64,000 bases of DNA, from contig NC_092680.1 in the NCBI RefSeq assembly GCF_964355755.1, positions 11,511,001 to 11,575,000 on the forward strand, written 5' to 3'. The notes under the pieces are model-generated. The model was given only the letters and a program-made list of their open reading frames with translations. It was not told the DNA's origin and ran no database searches. Shown here piece by piece: positions 36,601 to 50,210 of the stretch (positions within the stretch are counted from its first letter, which is position 1; each line of letters starts with the position of its first letter). Origin of the DNA: Antedon mediterranea. Taxonomy: Eukaryota; Echinodermata; Crinoidea; Comatulida; Antedonidae. The position numbers were made by a program, and so were the translations under genes.

Positions 36601-38146
36601 CAAAATGGTCTAAAACGGTTTCTATTGTGATTTTAAGCACTTTGATGATTTTGTGTAACCAAGTTTCATCGAAATGTACAAAATGGTCTAAAACGTCTCC
36701 AAATGCGATTTGAAGCTATTCTAAGTACTTTTGTGTTTTTATGTTAACAAGTTTTTTCGAAAATCACAAAATGGTCTAAAACGTCTCAAAATGCGATTTG
36801 AAGCTATTCTGTACACTTTGATGTTTTGTGTGAAAAAGTTTTGTCGAAATGCTCAAAATGGTCTAAAACGTTTTTAAAACGATATTAAGCTATTTTGTGC
36901 TCTTTGATGTTTTTGTGTAACCAAGTTTCATCGAAATCAACAAAATGGTCTAATACGTCTCCAAATGCGATTTGAAGCTTTTCCAAGCTTTTTGCTGTTT
37001 TTATGTTAAGTTTTTTCGAAAATCACAAAATGGTCTAAAACGTCTTCAAATGCGATTTGAAGCTATTCTGTACACTTTGATGTTTTGTGTGAAAAAGTTT
37101 TGTCGAAATGCTCAAAATGGTCTAAAACGTTTTTAAATACGATATTAAGCTATTTTGTGATCTTTGATGTTTTTGTGTGAAAAGTTTTATCAAAATGCTC
37201 AAAATGGTCTGAAACGGTTTCTAATGCGATTTGAAGCTATTCTGTAATCTTTGAAGTTTTGTGTGAAAAAGTTTTCTCGAAATGCTCAAAATGGTCTAAA
37301 ACGTTTTTATATACCATATTAAGCTATTTTGTGCACTTTGATGTTTTTGTGTGAAAAGTTTTATCGAAATGCTCAAAATGGTCTAAAACGGTTTCTATTG
37401 TGATTTTAAGCACTTTGATGATTTTGTGTAACCAAGTTTCATCGAAATGTACAAAATGGTCTAAAACGTCTCCAAATGCGATTTGAAGCTATTCTAAGTA
37501 CTTTTGTGTTTTTATGTTAACAAGTTTTTTCGAAAATCACAAAATGGTCTAAAACGTCTCAAAATGCGATTTGAAGCTATTCTGTACACTTTGATGTTTT
37601 GTGTGAAAAAGTTTTGTCGAAATGCTCAAAATGGTCTAAAACGTTTTTAAAACGATATTAAGCTATTTTGTGCTCTTTGATGTTTTTGTGTAACCAAGTT
37701 TCATCGAAATCAACAAAATGGTCTAATACGTCTCCAAATGCGATTTGAAGCTTTTCCAAGCTTTTTGCTGTTTTTATGTTAAGTTTTTTCGAAAATCACA
37801 AAATGGTCTAAAACGTCTTCAAATGCGATTTGAAGCTATTCTGTACACTTTGATGTTTTGTGTGAAAAGGTTTTGTCGAAATGCTCAAAATGGTCTAAAA
37901 CGTTTTTAAATACGATATTAAGCTATTTTGTGATCTTTGATGTTTTTGTGTGAAAAGTTTTATCAAAATGCTCAAAATGGTCTGAAACGGTTTCTAATGC
38001 GATTTGAAGCTATTCTGTACACTTTGAAGTTTTGTGTGAAAAAGTTTTCTCGAAATGCTCAAAATGGTCTAAAACGTTTTTATATACCATATTAAGCTAT
38101 TTTGTGCACTTTGATGTTTTTTTTGAAAAGTTTTATCGAAATGCTC
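36601..38146. repeat. 773-bp tandem duplication, copy in segment A2
   Basis: The doubled nine-monomer block at 1860-3405 is reproduced here, including the CTGTAATC variant only in the first half and CTGTACAC in the second. The duplication therefore happened before segment A was copied. The related block near 48.7-49.5 kb is single. Confidence 0.83.
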
Positions 38147-39220
38147 AAAATGGTCTAAAACGGTTTCTATTGGGATTTTAAGCACTTTGATGATTTTGTG
38201 TAACCAAGTTTCATCGAAAATCACAAAATGGTCTAAAACGTCTCCAAATGCGATTTGAAGCTTTTCTAAGCACTTTTGTGTTTTTATGTTAACAAGTTTT
38301 TTCGAAAATCACAAAATGGTCTAAAACGTCTTCAAATGCGATTTGAAGCTATTCTGTACACTTTTATGTTTTGTGTGAAAAAGTTTTGTCGAAATTCTCA
38401 AAATGGTCTAAAACGTTTTTAAATACGATAATAAGCTGTTTTGTGCACTTTGATGATTTGTGTGAAAAGTTTTAACGAAATGCTCAAAATGGTCTAAAAC
38501 GGTTTCTAATGTGATTTTAAGCACTTTGATGTTTTTGTGTAACCAAGTTTTTTCGAAAATCACAAAATAGTTTAAAACGTCTCCAAATGCGATTTGAAGC
38601 TTTTCTAAGCACTTTGGTGTTTTTATGTTAACAAGTTTTTTCGAAAATCACAAAATGGTCTAAAACGTCTCCAAATGCGATTTGAGGATATTCTGAGCAC
38701 TTTGGTGTTTTTTTGTTAAAAAGTTTTTTCGAAAATCACAAAATGGTCTAAAACGTCTCCAAATGCGATTTGAAGCTATTCTGTACACTTTGATGTTTTG
38801 TGTGAAAAAGTTTTGTCGAAATTCTCAAAATGTTCTAAAACGTTTTTAAATACGATATTAAGCTATTTTGTGATCTTTGATGTTTTTGTGTGAAAAGTTT
38901 TATCGAAATGCTCAAAATGGTCTAAAACGTTTTTAAAACGATATTAAGCTATTTTGTGCTCTTTGATGTTTTTGTGTAACCAAGTTTCATCGAAAATCAC
39001 AAAATGGTCTAAAACGTCGCCAAATGCGATTTGAAGCTTTTCTAAGCACTTTGGTGTTTTTATGTTAACAAGTTTTTTCGAAAATCACGAAATGGTCTAA
39101 AATATCTCCAAATGCGATTTGAAGATATTCTGAGCACTTTGGTGTTTTTATGTTCAAAAGTTTTTTCGAAAATCACAAAATAGTCTAAAACGTCTCCAAA
39201 TGCGATTTGAAGCTATTCTG

Positions 39221-39975
39221 TACACTTTGAAGTTTTGTGTGAAAAAGTTTTGTCGAAATGCTCAAAATGGTCTAAAACGTTTTTAAAACGATATTAAGCT
39301 ATTTTGTGCACTTTAATGATTTGTGTGAAAAGTTTTACGAAATGCTCAAAATGGTCTAAAACGGTTTCTAATGTGATTTTAAGCACTTTGATGTTTTTGT
39401 GTAACCAAGTTTTTTCGAAAATCACAAAATGGTCTAAAACGTCTCCAAATGCGATTTCAAGCTTTTCTAAGCACTTTGGTGTTTTTATGTTAACAAGTTT
39501 TTTCGAAAATCACAAAATGGTCTAAAACGTCTCCAAATGCGATTTGAAGCTTTTCTAAGCACTTTGGTGTTTTTATGTTAACAAGTTTTTTCGAAAATCT
39601 TGAAATGGTCTAAAATGTCTCCAAATGCGATTTGAAGCTATTCTGTACACTTTGATGTTTTGTGTGAAAAAGTTTTGTCGAAATGCTCAAAATGGTCTAA
39701 AACGTTTTTAAAACGATATTAAGCTATTTTGTGCACTTTAATGATTTGTGTGAAAAGTTTTACGAAATGCTCAAAATGGTCTAAAACGGTTTCTAATGTG
39801 ATTTTAAGCACTTTGATGTTTTTGTGTAACCAAGTTTTTTCGAAAATCACAAAATGGTCTAAAACGTCTCCAAATGCGATTTCAAGCTTTTCTAAGCACT
39901 TTGGTGTTTTTATGTTAACAAGTTTTTTCGAAAATCACAAAATGGTCTAAAACGTCTCCAAATGCGATTTGAGGA
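39221..39975. repeat. 425-bp tandem doublet, copy in segment A2
   Basis: This repeats the 4480-5231 doublet at an offset of 34,741, with both GATTTCAAG monomers, both TTTTACGAAATG type IV monomers and the intervening AAATCTTGAAATGG type I monomer. It carries two of the six copies of the chance 73-codon frame. Confidence 0.88.
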
Positions 39976-42900
39976 TATTCTGAGCACTTTGGTGTTTTTA
40001 TGTTAAAAAGTTTTTTCGAAAATCACAAATTGGTCTAAAACGTCTCCAAATGCGATTTGAAGCTATTCTGTACACTTTGATGTTTTGTGTGAAAAAGTTT
40101 TGTCAAAATGCTCAAAATGGTCTAAAACGTTTTTAAAACGATATTAAGCTATTTTGTGCTCTTTGATGTTTTTGTGTAACCAAGTTTCATCGAAATCAAC
40201 AAAATGGTCTAATACGTCTCCAAATGCGATTTGAAGTTTTTCCAAGCACTTTGCTGTTTTTATGTTAACAAGTTTTTTCGAAAATCACAAAATGGTCTAA
40301 AACGTCTTCAAATGCGATTTGAAGCTATTCTGTACACTTTGATGTTTTGTGTGAAAAAGTTTTGTCGAAATGCTCAAAATGGTCTAAAACGTTTTTAAAT
40401 ACGATATAAAGCTATTTTGTGATCTTTGATGTTTTTGTGTGAAAAGTTTTATCGAAATGCTCAAAATGGTCTAAAACGGTTTCTAATGCGATTTGAAGCT
40501 ATTCTGTACCCTTTGAAGTTTTTTGTGAAAAAGTTTTCTCGAAATGCTCAAAATGGTCTAAAAAGTTTTTATATACCATATTAAGCTATTTTGTGCACTT
40601 TGATGTTTTTTGTGAAAAGTTTTATCGAAATGCTCAAAATGGTCTAAAACGGTTTCTATTGGGATTTTAAGCACTTTGATGATTTTGTGTAACCAAGTTT
40701 CATCGAAATGTACAAAATGGTCTAAAACGTCTCCAAATGCGATTTGAAGCTATTCTAAGTACTTTTGTGTTTTTATGTTAACAAGTTTTTTCGAAAATCA
40801 CAAAATGGTCTAAAACGTCTTCAAATGCGATTTGAAGCTATTCTGTACACTTTTATGTTTTGTGTGAAAAAGTTTTGTCGAAATTCTCAAAATGGTCTAA
40901 AACGTTTTTAAATACGATATTAAGCTGTTTTGTGCACTTTGATGATTTGTGTGAAAAGTTTTAACGAAATGCTCAAAATGGTCAAAAACGGTTTCTAATG
41001 TGATTTTAAGCACTTTGATGTTTTTGTGTAACCAAGTTTTTTCAAAAATCACAAAATGGTCTAAAACGTCTCCAAATGCGATTTGAAGCTTTTCTAAGCA
41101 CTTTGGTGTTTTTATGTTAACAAGTTTTTTCGAAAATCACAAAATGGTCTAAAACGTCTCCAAATGCGATTTGAAGATATTCTGAGCACTTTGGTGTTTT
41201 TATGTTAAAAAGTTTTTTCGAAAATCACAAAATAGTCTAAAACGTCTCCAAATGCGATTTGAAGCTATTCTGTACACTTTGATGTTTTGTGTGAAAAAGT
41301 TTTGTCGAAATGCTCAAAATGGTCTAAAACGTTTTTAAAACGATATTAAGCTATTTTGTGCTCTTTGATGTTTTTGTGTAACCAAGTTTCATCGAAAATC
41401 ACAAAATGGTCTAAAACGTCTCAAAATGCGATTTGAAGCTTTTCTAAGCACTTTGGTGTTTTTATGTTAACAAGTTTTTTCGAAAATCACGAAATGGTTT
41501 AAAATATCTCCAAATGCGATTTGAAGATATTCTGAGCACTTTGGTGTTTTTATGTTAAAAAGTTTTTTCGAAAATCACAAAATGGTCTAAAACGTCTCCA
41601 AATGCGATTTGAAGCTCTTCTGTACACTTTGATGTTTTGTGTGAAAAAGTTTTGTCGAAATGCTCAAAATGGTCTAAAACGTTTTCAAATACGATATTAA
41701 GCTGTTTTGTGCACTTTGATGATTTGTGTGAAAAGTTTTAACGAAATCCTCAAAATGGTCTAAAACGGTTTCTAATGTGATTTTAAGCACTTTGATGTTT
41801 TTGTGTAACCAAGTTTTATCGAAAATCACAAAATAGTCTAAAACGTCTCCAAATGCGATTTGAAGCTTTTCTAAGCACTTTGGTGTTTTTATGTTAACAA
41901 GTTTTTTCGAAAATCACAAAATGGTCTAAAACGTCTCCAAATGCGATTTGAGGATATTCTGAGCACTTTGGTGTTTTTTTGTTAAAAAGTTTTTTCGAAA
42001 ATCACAAAATGGTCTAAAACGTCTCCAAATGCGATTTGAAGCTATTCTGTACACTTTGATGTTTTGTGTGAAAAAGTTTTGTCGAAATGCTCAAAATGGT
42101 CTAAAACATTTTTAAATACGATATTAAGCTATTTTGTGATCTTTGATGTTTTTGTGTGAAAAGTTTTATCGAAATGCTCAAAATGGTCTAAAACGGTTTC
42201 TATTGTGATTTTAAGCACTTTGATGATTTTGTGTAACCAAGTTTCATCGAAATGTACAAAATGGTCTAAAACGTCTCCAAATGCGATTTGAAGCTATTCT
42301 AAGTACTTTTGTGTTTTTATGTTAACAAGTTTTTTCGAAAATCACAAAATGGTCTAAAACGTCTTCAAATGCGATTTGAAGCTATTCTGTACACTTTGAT
42401 GTTTTGTGTGAAAAAGTTTTGTCAAAATGCTCAAAATGGTCTAAAACGTTTTTAAAACGATATTAAGCTATTTTGTGCTCTTTGATGTTTTTGTGTAACC
42501 AAGTTTCATCGAAAATCACAACATGGTCTAAAACGTCTCCAAATGCGATTTGAAGCTTTTCTAAGCACTTTGGTGTTTTTATGTTAACAAGTTTTTTCGA
42601 AAATCACAAAATGGTCTAAAACGTCTCCAAATGCGATTTGAAGCTCTTCTGTACACTTTGATGTTTTGTTTGAAAAAGTTTTGTCGAAATTCTCAAAATG
42701 GTCTAAAACGTTTTTAAATTCGATATTAAGCGGTTTTGTGCACTTTGATGATTTGTGTGAAAAGTTTTAACGAAATGCTCAAAATGGTCAAAAACGGTTT
42801 CTAATGTGATTTTAAGCACTTTGATGTTTTTGTGTAACCAAGTTTTTTCGAAAATCACAAAATGGTCTAAAACGTCTCCAAATGCGATTTGAGGATATTC

Positions 42901-45900
42901 TGAGCACTTTGGTGTTTTTATGTTAAAAAGTTTTTTCGAAAATCACAAAATGGTCTAAAACGTCTCAAAATGCGATTTGAAGCTAATCTGTACACTTTGA
43001 TGTTTTGTGTGAAAAAGTTTTGTCGAAATGCTCAAAATGGTCTAAAACGTTTTTAAAACGATATTAAGCTATTTTGTGCTCTTTGATGTTTTTGTGTAAC
43101 CAAGTTTCATCGAAATCAACAAAATGGTCTAATACGTCTCCAAATGCGATTTGAAGCTTTTCCAAGCACTTTGCTGTTTTTATGTTAACAAGTTTTTTCG
43201 AAAATCACAAAATGGTCTAAAACGTCTTCAAATGCGATTTGAAGCTATTCTGTAGACTTTGATGTTTTGTGTGAAAAAGTTTTGTCGAAATGCTCAAAAT
43301 GGTCTAAAACGTTTTTAAATACGATATTAAGCTATTTTGTGATCTTTGATGTTTTTGTGTGAAAAGTTTTATCAAAATGCTCAAAGTGGTCTGAAACGGT
43401 TTCTAATGCGATTTGAAGCTATTCTGTACACTTTGAAGTTTTGTGTGAAAAAGTTTTCTCGAAATGCTCAAAATGGTCTAAAACGTTTTTATATACCATA
43501 TTAAGCTATTTTGTGCACTTTGATGTTTTTTGTGAAAAGTTTTATCGAAATGCTCAAAATGGTCTAAAACGGTTTCTATTGGGATTTTAAGCACTTTGAT
43601 GATTTTGTGTAACCAAGTTTTATCGAAATGTACAAAATGGTCTAAAACGTCTCCAAATGCGATTTGAAGCTATTCTAAGTACTTTTGTGTTTTTATGTTA
43701 ACAAGTTTTTTCGAAAATCACAAAATGGTCTAAAACGTCTTTCAAATGCGATTTGAAGCTATTCTGTACACTTTTATGTTTTGTGTGAAAAAGTTTTGTC
43801 GAAATTCTCAAAATGGTCTAAAACGTTTTTAAATACGATATTAAGCTGTTTTGTGCACTTTGATGATTTGTGTGAAAAGTTTTAACGAAATGCTCAAAAT
43901 GGTCAAAAACGGTTTCTAATGTGATTTTAAGCACTTTGATGTTTTTGTGTAACCAAGTTTTTTCAAAAATCACAAAATGGTCTAAAACGTCTCCAAATGC
44001 GATTTGAAGCTTTTCTAAGCACTTTGGTGTTTTTATGTTAACAAGTTTTTTCGAAAATTACAAAATGGTCTAAAACGTCTCCAAATGCGATTTGAAGATA
44101 TTCTGAGCACTTTGGTGTTTTTATGTTAAAAAGTTTTTTCGAAAATCACAAAATAGTCTAAAACGTCTCCAAATGCGATTTGAAGCTATTCTGTACACTT
44201 TGATGTTTTGTGTGAAAAAGTTTTGTCGAAATGCTCAAAATGGTCTAAAACGTTTTTAAAACGATATTAAGCTATTTTGTGCTCTTTGATGTTTTTTTGT
44301 AACCAAGTTTCATCGAAAATCACAAAATGGTCTAAAACGTCTCAAAATGCGATTTGAAGCTTTTCTAAGCACTTTGGTGTTTTTATGTTAACAAGTTTTT
44401 TCGAAAATCACGAAATGGTCTAAAATGTCTCCAAATGCGATTTGAAGATATTCTGAGCACTTTGGTGTTTTTATGTTAAAAAGTTTTTTCGAAAATCACA
44501 AAATGGTCTAAAACGTCTCCAAATGCGATTTGAAGCTCTTCTGTACACTTTGATGTTTTGTGTGAAAAAGTTTTGTCGAAATGCTCAAAATGGTCTAAAA
44601 CGTTTTCAAATACGATATTAAGCTGTTTTGTGCACTTTGATGATTTGTGTGAAAAGTTTTAACGAAATGCTCAAAATGGTCTAAAACGGTTTCTAATGTG
44701 ATTTTAAGCACTTTGGTGTTTTTATGTTAACAAGTTTTTTCGAAAATCACAAAATGGTCTAAAACGTCTCCAAATGCGATTTGAGGATATTCTGAGCTCT
44801 TTGGTGTTTTTTTGTTAAAAAGTTTTTTCGAAAATCACAAAATGGTCTAAAACGTCTCCAAATGCGATTTGAAGCTATTCTGTACACTTTGATGTTTTGT
44901 GTGAAAAAGTTTTGTCGAAATGCTCAAAATGGTCTAAAACATTTTTAAATACGATATTAAGCTATTTTGTGATCTTTGATGTTTTTGTGTGAAAAGTTTT
45001 ATCGAAATGCTCAAAATGGTCTAAAACGGTTTCTATTGTGATTTTAAGCACTTTGATGATTTTGTGTAACCAAGTTTCATCGAAATGTACAAAATGGTCT
45101 AAAACGTCTTTAAATGCGATTTGAAGCTATTCTAAGTACTTTTGTGTTTTTATGTTAACAAGTTTTTTCGAAAATCACAAAATGGTCTAAAACGTCTTCA
45201 AATGCGATTTGAAGCTATTCTGTACACTTTGATGTTTTGTGTGAAAAAGTTTTGTCAAAATGCTCAAAATGGTCTAAAACGTTTTTAAAACGATATTAAG
45301 CTATTTTGTGCTCTTTGATGTTTTTGTGTAACCAAGTTTCATCGAAAATCACAACATTGTCTAAAACGTCTCCAAATGCGATTTGAAGCTTTTCTAAGCA
45401 CTTTGGTGTTTTTATGTTAACAAGTTTTTTCGAAAATCACAAAATGGTCTAAAACGTCTCCAAATGCGATTTGAAGCTCTTCAGTACACTTTGATGTTTT
45501 GTTTGAAAAAGTTTTGTCGAAATTCTCAAAATGGTCTAAAACGTTTTTAAATTCGATATTAAGCTGTTTTGTGCACTTTGATGATTTGTGTGAAAAGTTT
45601 TAACGAAATGCTCAAAATGGTCTAAAACGGTTTCTAATGTGATTTTAAGCACTTTGATGTTTTTGTGTAACCAAGTTTTTTCGAAAATCACAAAATAGTC
45701 TAAAACGTCTCCAAATGCGATTTGAAGCTTTTCTAAGCACTTTGGTGTTTTTATGTTAACAAGTTTTTTCGAAAATCACAAAATGGTCTAAAACGTCTCC
45801 AAATGCGATTTGAGGATATTCTGAGCACTTTGGTGTTTTTATGTTAATAAGTTTTTTCGAAAATCACAAAATGGTCTAAAACGTCTTCAAATGCGATTTG

Positions 45901-46329
45901 AAGCTATTCTGTAGACTTTGATGTTTTGTGTGAAAAAGTTTTGTCGAAATGCTCAAAATGGTCTAAAACGTTTTTAAATACGATATTAAGCTATTTTGTG
46001 ATCTTTGATGTTTTTGTGTGAAAAGTTTTATCGAAATGCTCAAAATGGTCTAAAACGGTTTCTATTGTGATTTTAAGCACTTTGATGATTTTGTGTAACC
46101 AAGTTTCATCGAAATGTACAAAATGGTCTAAAACGTCTCCAAATGCGATTTGAAGCTATTCTAAGTACTTTTGTGTTTTTATGTTAACAAGTTTTTTCGA
46201 AAATCACAAAATGGTCTAAAACGTCTTCAAATGCGATTTGAAGCTATTCTGTACACTTTGATGTTTTGTGTGAAAAAGTTTTGTCAAAATGCTCAAAATG
46301 GTCTAAAACGTTTTTAAAACGATATTAAG

Positions 46330-47330
46330 CTATTTTGTGCTCTTTGATGTTTTTGTGTAACCAAGTTTCATCGAAAATCACAACATGGTCTAAAACGTCT
46401 CCAAATGCGATTTGAAGCTTTTCTAAGCACTTTGGTGTTTTTATGTTAACAAGTTTTTTCGAAAATCACAAAATGGTCTAAAACGTCTCCAAATGCGATT
46501 TGAAGCTCTTCTGTACACTTTGATGTTTTGTTTGAAAAAGTTTTGTCGAAATTTTCAAAATGGTCTAAAACGTTTTTAAATACGATATTAAGCTGTTTTG
46601 TGCACTTTGATGATTTGTGTGAAAAGTTTTAACGAAATGCTCAAAATGGTCTAAAACGGTTTCTAATGTGATTTTAAGCACTTTGATGTTTTTGTGTAAC
46701 CAAGTTTTTTCGAAAATCACAAAATAGTCTAAAACGTCTCCAAATGCGATTTGAAGCTTTTCTAAGCACTTTGGTGTTTTTATGTTAACAAGTTTTTTCG
46801 AAAATCACAAAATGGTCTAAAACGTCTCCAAATGCGATTTGAGGATATTCTGAGCACTTTGGTGTTTTTTTGTTAAAAAGTTTTTTCGAAAATCACAAAA
46901 TGGTCTAAAACGTCTCCAAATGCGATTTGAAGCTATTCTGTACACTTTGATGTTTTGTGTGAAAAAGTTTTGTCGAAATGCTCAAAATGGTCTAAAACGT
47001 TTTTAAATACGATATTAAGCTATTTTGTGATCTTTGATGTTTTTGTGTGAAAAGTTTTATCGAAATGCTCAAAATGGTCTAAAACGTTTTTAAAACGATA
47101 TTAAGCTATTTTGTGCTCTTTGATGTTTTTGTGTAACCAAGTTTCATCGAAAATCACAAAATGGTCTAAAACGTCGCCAAATGCGATTTGAAGCTTTTCT
47201 AAGCACTTTGGTGTTTTTATGTTAACAAGTTTTTTTGAAAATCACGAAATGGTCTAAAATATCTCCAAATGCGATTTGAAGATATTCTGAGCACTTTGGT
47301 GTTTTTATGTTAAAAAGTTTTTTCGAAAAT
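46330..47330. repeat. Segment matching 12.54-13.54 kb
   Basis: Here the alignment to the first copy shifts by 950 bp: CGAAATTTTC at 46,552 pairs with 12,761 (offset 33,791), not with the position expected from the 34,741 offset. The match runs through a type III/IV/V group with the CGTCGCCAAATG marker near 47,171 (13,381 in the partner). The shift is about 11 monomers. It fits deletion of 11 monomers here or insertion of 11 in the first copy. Confidence 0.78.
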
Positions 47331-50210
47331 CACAAAATGGTCTAAAACGTCTCCAAACGCGATTTGAAGCTCTTCTGTACACTTTGATGTTTTGTGTGAA
47401 AAAGTTTTGTCGAAATTCTCAAAATGGTCTAAAACGTTTTTAAATACGATATTAAGCTGTTTTGTGCACTTTGATGATTTGTGTGAAAAGTTTTAACGAA
47501 ATGCTCAAAATGGTCAAAAACGGTTTCTAATGTGATTTTAAGCACTTTGATGTTTTTGTGTAACCAAGTTTTTTCAAAAATCACAAAATGGTCTAAAACG
47601 TCTCCAAATGCGATTTGAAGCTTTTCTAAGCACTTTGGTGTTTTTATGTTAACAAGTTTTTTCGAAAATCACAAAATGGTCTAAAACGTCTCCAAATGCG
47701 ATTTGAAGATATTCTGAGCACTTTGGTGTTTTTATGTTAAAAAGTTTTTTCGAAAATCACAAAATAGTCTAAAACGTCTCCAAATGCGATTTGAAGCTAT
47801 TCTGTACACTTTGATGTTTTGTGTGAAAAAGTTTTGTCGAAATGCTCAAAATGGTCTAAAACGTTTTTAAAACGATATTATTAAACTATTTTGTGCTCTT
47901 TGATGTTTTTGTGTAACCAAGTTTCATCGAAAATCACAAAATGGTCTAAAACGTCTCAAAATGCGATTTGAAGCTTTTCTAAGCACTTTGGTGTTTTTAT
48001 CTTAACAAGTTTTTTCGAAAATCACGAAATGGTCTAAAATGTCTCCAAATGCGATTTGAAGATATTCTGAGCACTTTGGTGTTTTTATGTTAAAAAGTTT
48101 TTTCGAAAATCACAAAATGGTCTAAAACGTCTCCAAATGCGATTTGAAGCTCTTCTGTACACTTTGATGTTTTGTGTGAAAAAGTTTTGTCGAAATGCTC
48201 AAAATGGTCTAAAACGTTTTTAAATACGATATTAAGCTGTTTTGTGCACTTTGATGATTTGTGTGAAAAGTTTTAACGAAATGCTCAAAATGGTCTAAAA
48301 CGGTTTCTAATGTGATTTTAAGCACTTTGATGTTTTTGTGTAACCAAGTTTTTTCGAAAATCACAAAATAGTCTAAAACGTCTCCAAATGCGATTTGAAG
48401 CTTTTCTAAGCACTTTGGTGTTTTTATGTTAACAAGTTTTTTCGAAAATCACAAAATAGTCTAAAACGTCTCCAAATGCGATTTGAGGATATTCTGAGCA
48501 CTTTGGTGTTTTTTTGTTAAAAAGTTTTTTCGAAAATCACAAAATGGTCTAAAACGTCTCCAAATGCGATTTGAAGCTATTCTGTACACTTTGATGTTTT
48601 GTGTGAAAAAGTTTTGTCGAAATGCTCAAAATGGTCTAAAACGTTTTTAAATACGATATTAAGCTATTTTGTGATCTTTGATGTTTTTGTGTGAAAAGTT
48701 TTATCGAAATGCTCAAAATGGTCTAAAACGGTTTCTATTGTGATTTTGAGCACTTTGATGATTTTGTGTAACCAAGTTTCATCGAAATGTACAAAATGGT
48801 CTAAAACGTCTCCAAATGCGATTTGAAGCTATTCTAAGTACTTTTGTGTTTTTATGTTAACAAGTTTTTTCGAAAATCACAAAATGGTCTAAAACGTCTC
48901 AAAATGCGATTTGAAGCTATTCTGTACACTTTGATGTTTTGTGTGAAAAAGTTTTTTCGAAATGCTCAAAATGGTCTAAAACGTTTTTAAAACGATATTA
49001 AGCTATTTTGTGCTCTTTGATGTTTTTGTGTAACCAAGTTTCATCGAAATCAACAAAATGGTCTAATACGTCTCCAAATGCGATTTGAAGCTTTTCCAAG
49101 CTTTTTGCTGTTTTTATGTTAAGTTTTTTCGAAAATCACAAAATGGTCTAAAACGTCTTCAAATGCGATTTGAAGCTATTCTGTACACTTTGATGTTTTG
49201 TGTGAAAAAGTTTTGTCGAAATGCTCAAAATGGTCTAAAACGTTTTTAAATACGATATTAAGCTATTTTGTGATCTTTGATGTTTTTGTGTGAAAAGTTT
49301 TATCAAAATGCTCAAAATGGTCTGAAACGGTTTCTAATGCGATTTGAAGCTATTCTGTACACTTTGAAGTTTTGTGTGAAAAAGTTTTCTCGAAATGCTC
49401 AAAATGGTCTAAAACGTTTTTATATACCATATTAAGCTATTTTGTGCACTTTGATGTTTTTTTTGAAAAGTTTTATCGAAATGCTCAAAATGGTCTAAAA
49501 CGGTTTCTATTGGGATTTTAAGCACTATGATGATTTTGTGTAACCAAGTTTCATCGAAAATCACAAAATGGTCTAAAACGTCTCCAAATGCGATTTGAAG
49601 CTTTTCTAAGCACTTTTGTGTTTTTATGTTAACAAGTTTTTTCGAAAATCACAAAATGGTCTAAAACGTCTTCAAATGCGATTTGAAGCTATTCTGTACA
49701 CTTTTATGTTTTGTGTGAAAAAGTTTTGTCGAAATTCTCAAAATGGTCTAAAACGTTTTTAAATACGATATTAAGCTGTTTTGTGCACTTTGATGATTTG
49801 TGTGAAAAGTTTTAACGAAATGCTCAAAATGGTCTAAAACGGTTTCTAATGTGATTTTAAGCACTTTGATGTTTTTGTGTAACCAAGTTTTTTCGAAAAT
49901 CACAAAATAGTCTAAAACGTCTCCAAATGCGATTTGAAGCTTTTCTAAGCACTTTGGTGTTTTTATGTTAACAAGTTTTTTCGAAAATCACAAAATGGTC
50001 TAAAACGTCTCCAAATGCGATTTGAGGATATTCTGAGCACTTTGGTGTTTTTTTGTTAAAAAGTTTTTTCGAAAATAACAAAATGGTCTAAAACGTCTCC
50101 AAATGCGATTTGAAGCTATTCTGTACACTTTGATGTTTTGTGTGAAAAAGTTTTGTCGAAATGCTCAAAATGGTCTAAAACGTTTTTAAATACGATATTA
50201 AGCTATTTTG
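47330..50210. repeat. Third version of the 0.5-4.1 kb region, single 773-bp block
   Basis: This aligns with about 480-1,860 at an offset of 46,854 (CCAAACGCG at 47,355; TATCTTAAC at 48,001) and then with the second 773-bp block at an offset of 46,081. Only one 773-bp block is present (about 48.72-49.50 kb). Unique changes include GATATTATTAAAC near 47,877 and AGCACTATGATG near 49,524. It is more diverged from segment A than the two A copies are from each other. Confidence 0.8.

Larger units (their letters stand above)
34725..46330. repeat. Long-range duplicated segment A, second copy
   Basis: This block aligns with 1-11,580 at an offset of 34,741-34,742. Shared variants include GAAAACCAC near 35,216, GATATTATTAAG near 35,762, TATCTTAAC near 35,888, CTGTAATCTTTG near 37,232, AATCCTC at 41745, CTTCAGTACAC at 45482 and CTGTAGAC near 45,911. 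Differences seen by eye are scattered single bases, for example ATAATAAG near 38,429 and AAGCGG near 42,729. The strict match ends at about 46.33 kb, beyond which the sequence follows 12.5 kb. Confidence 0.9.
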
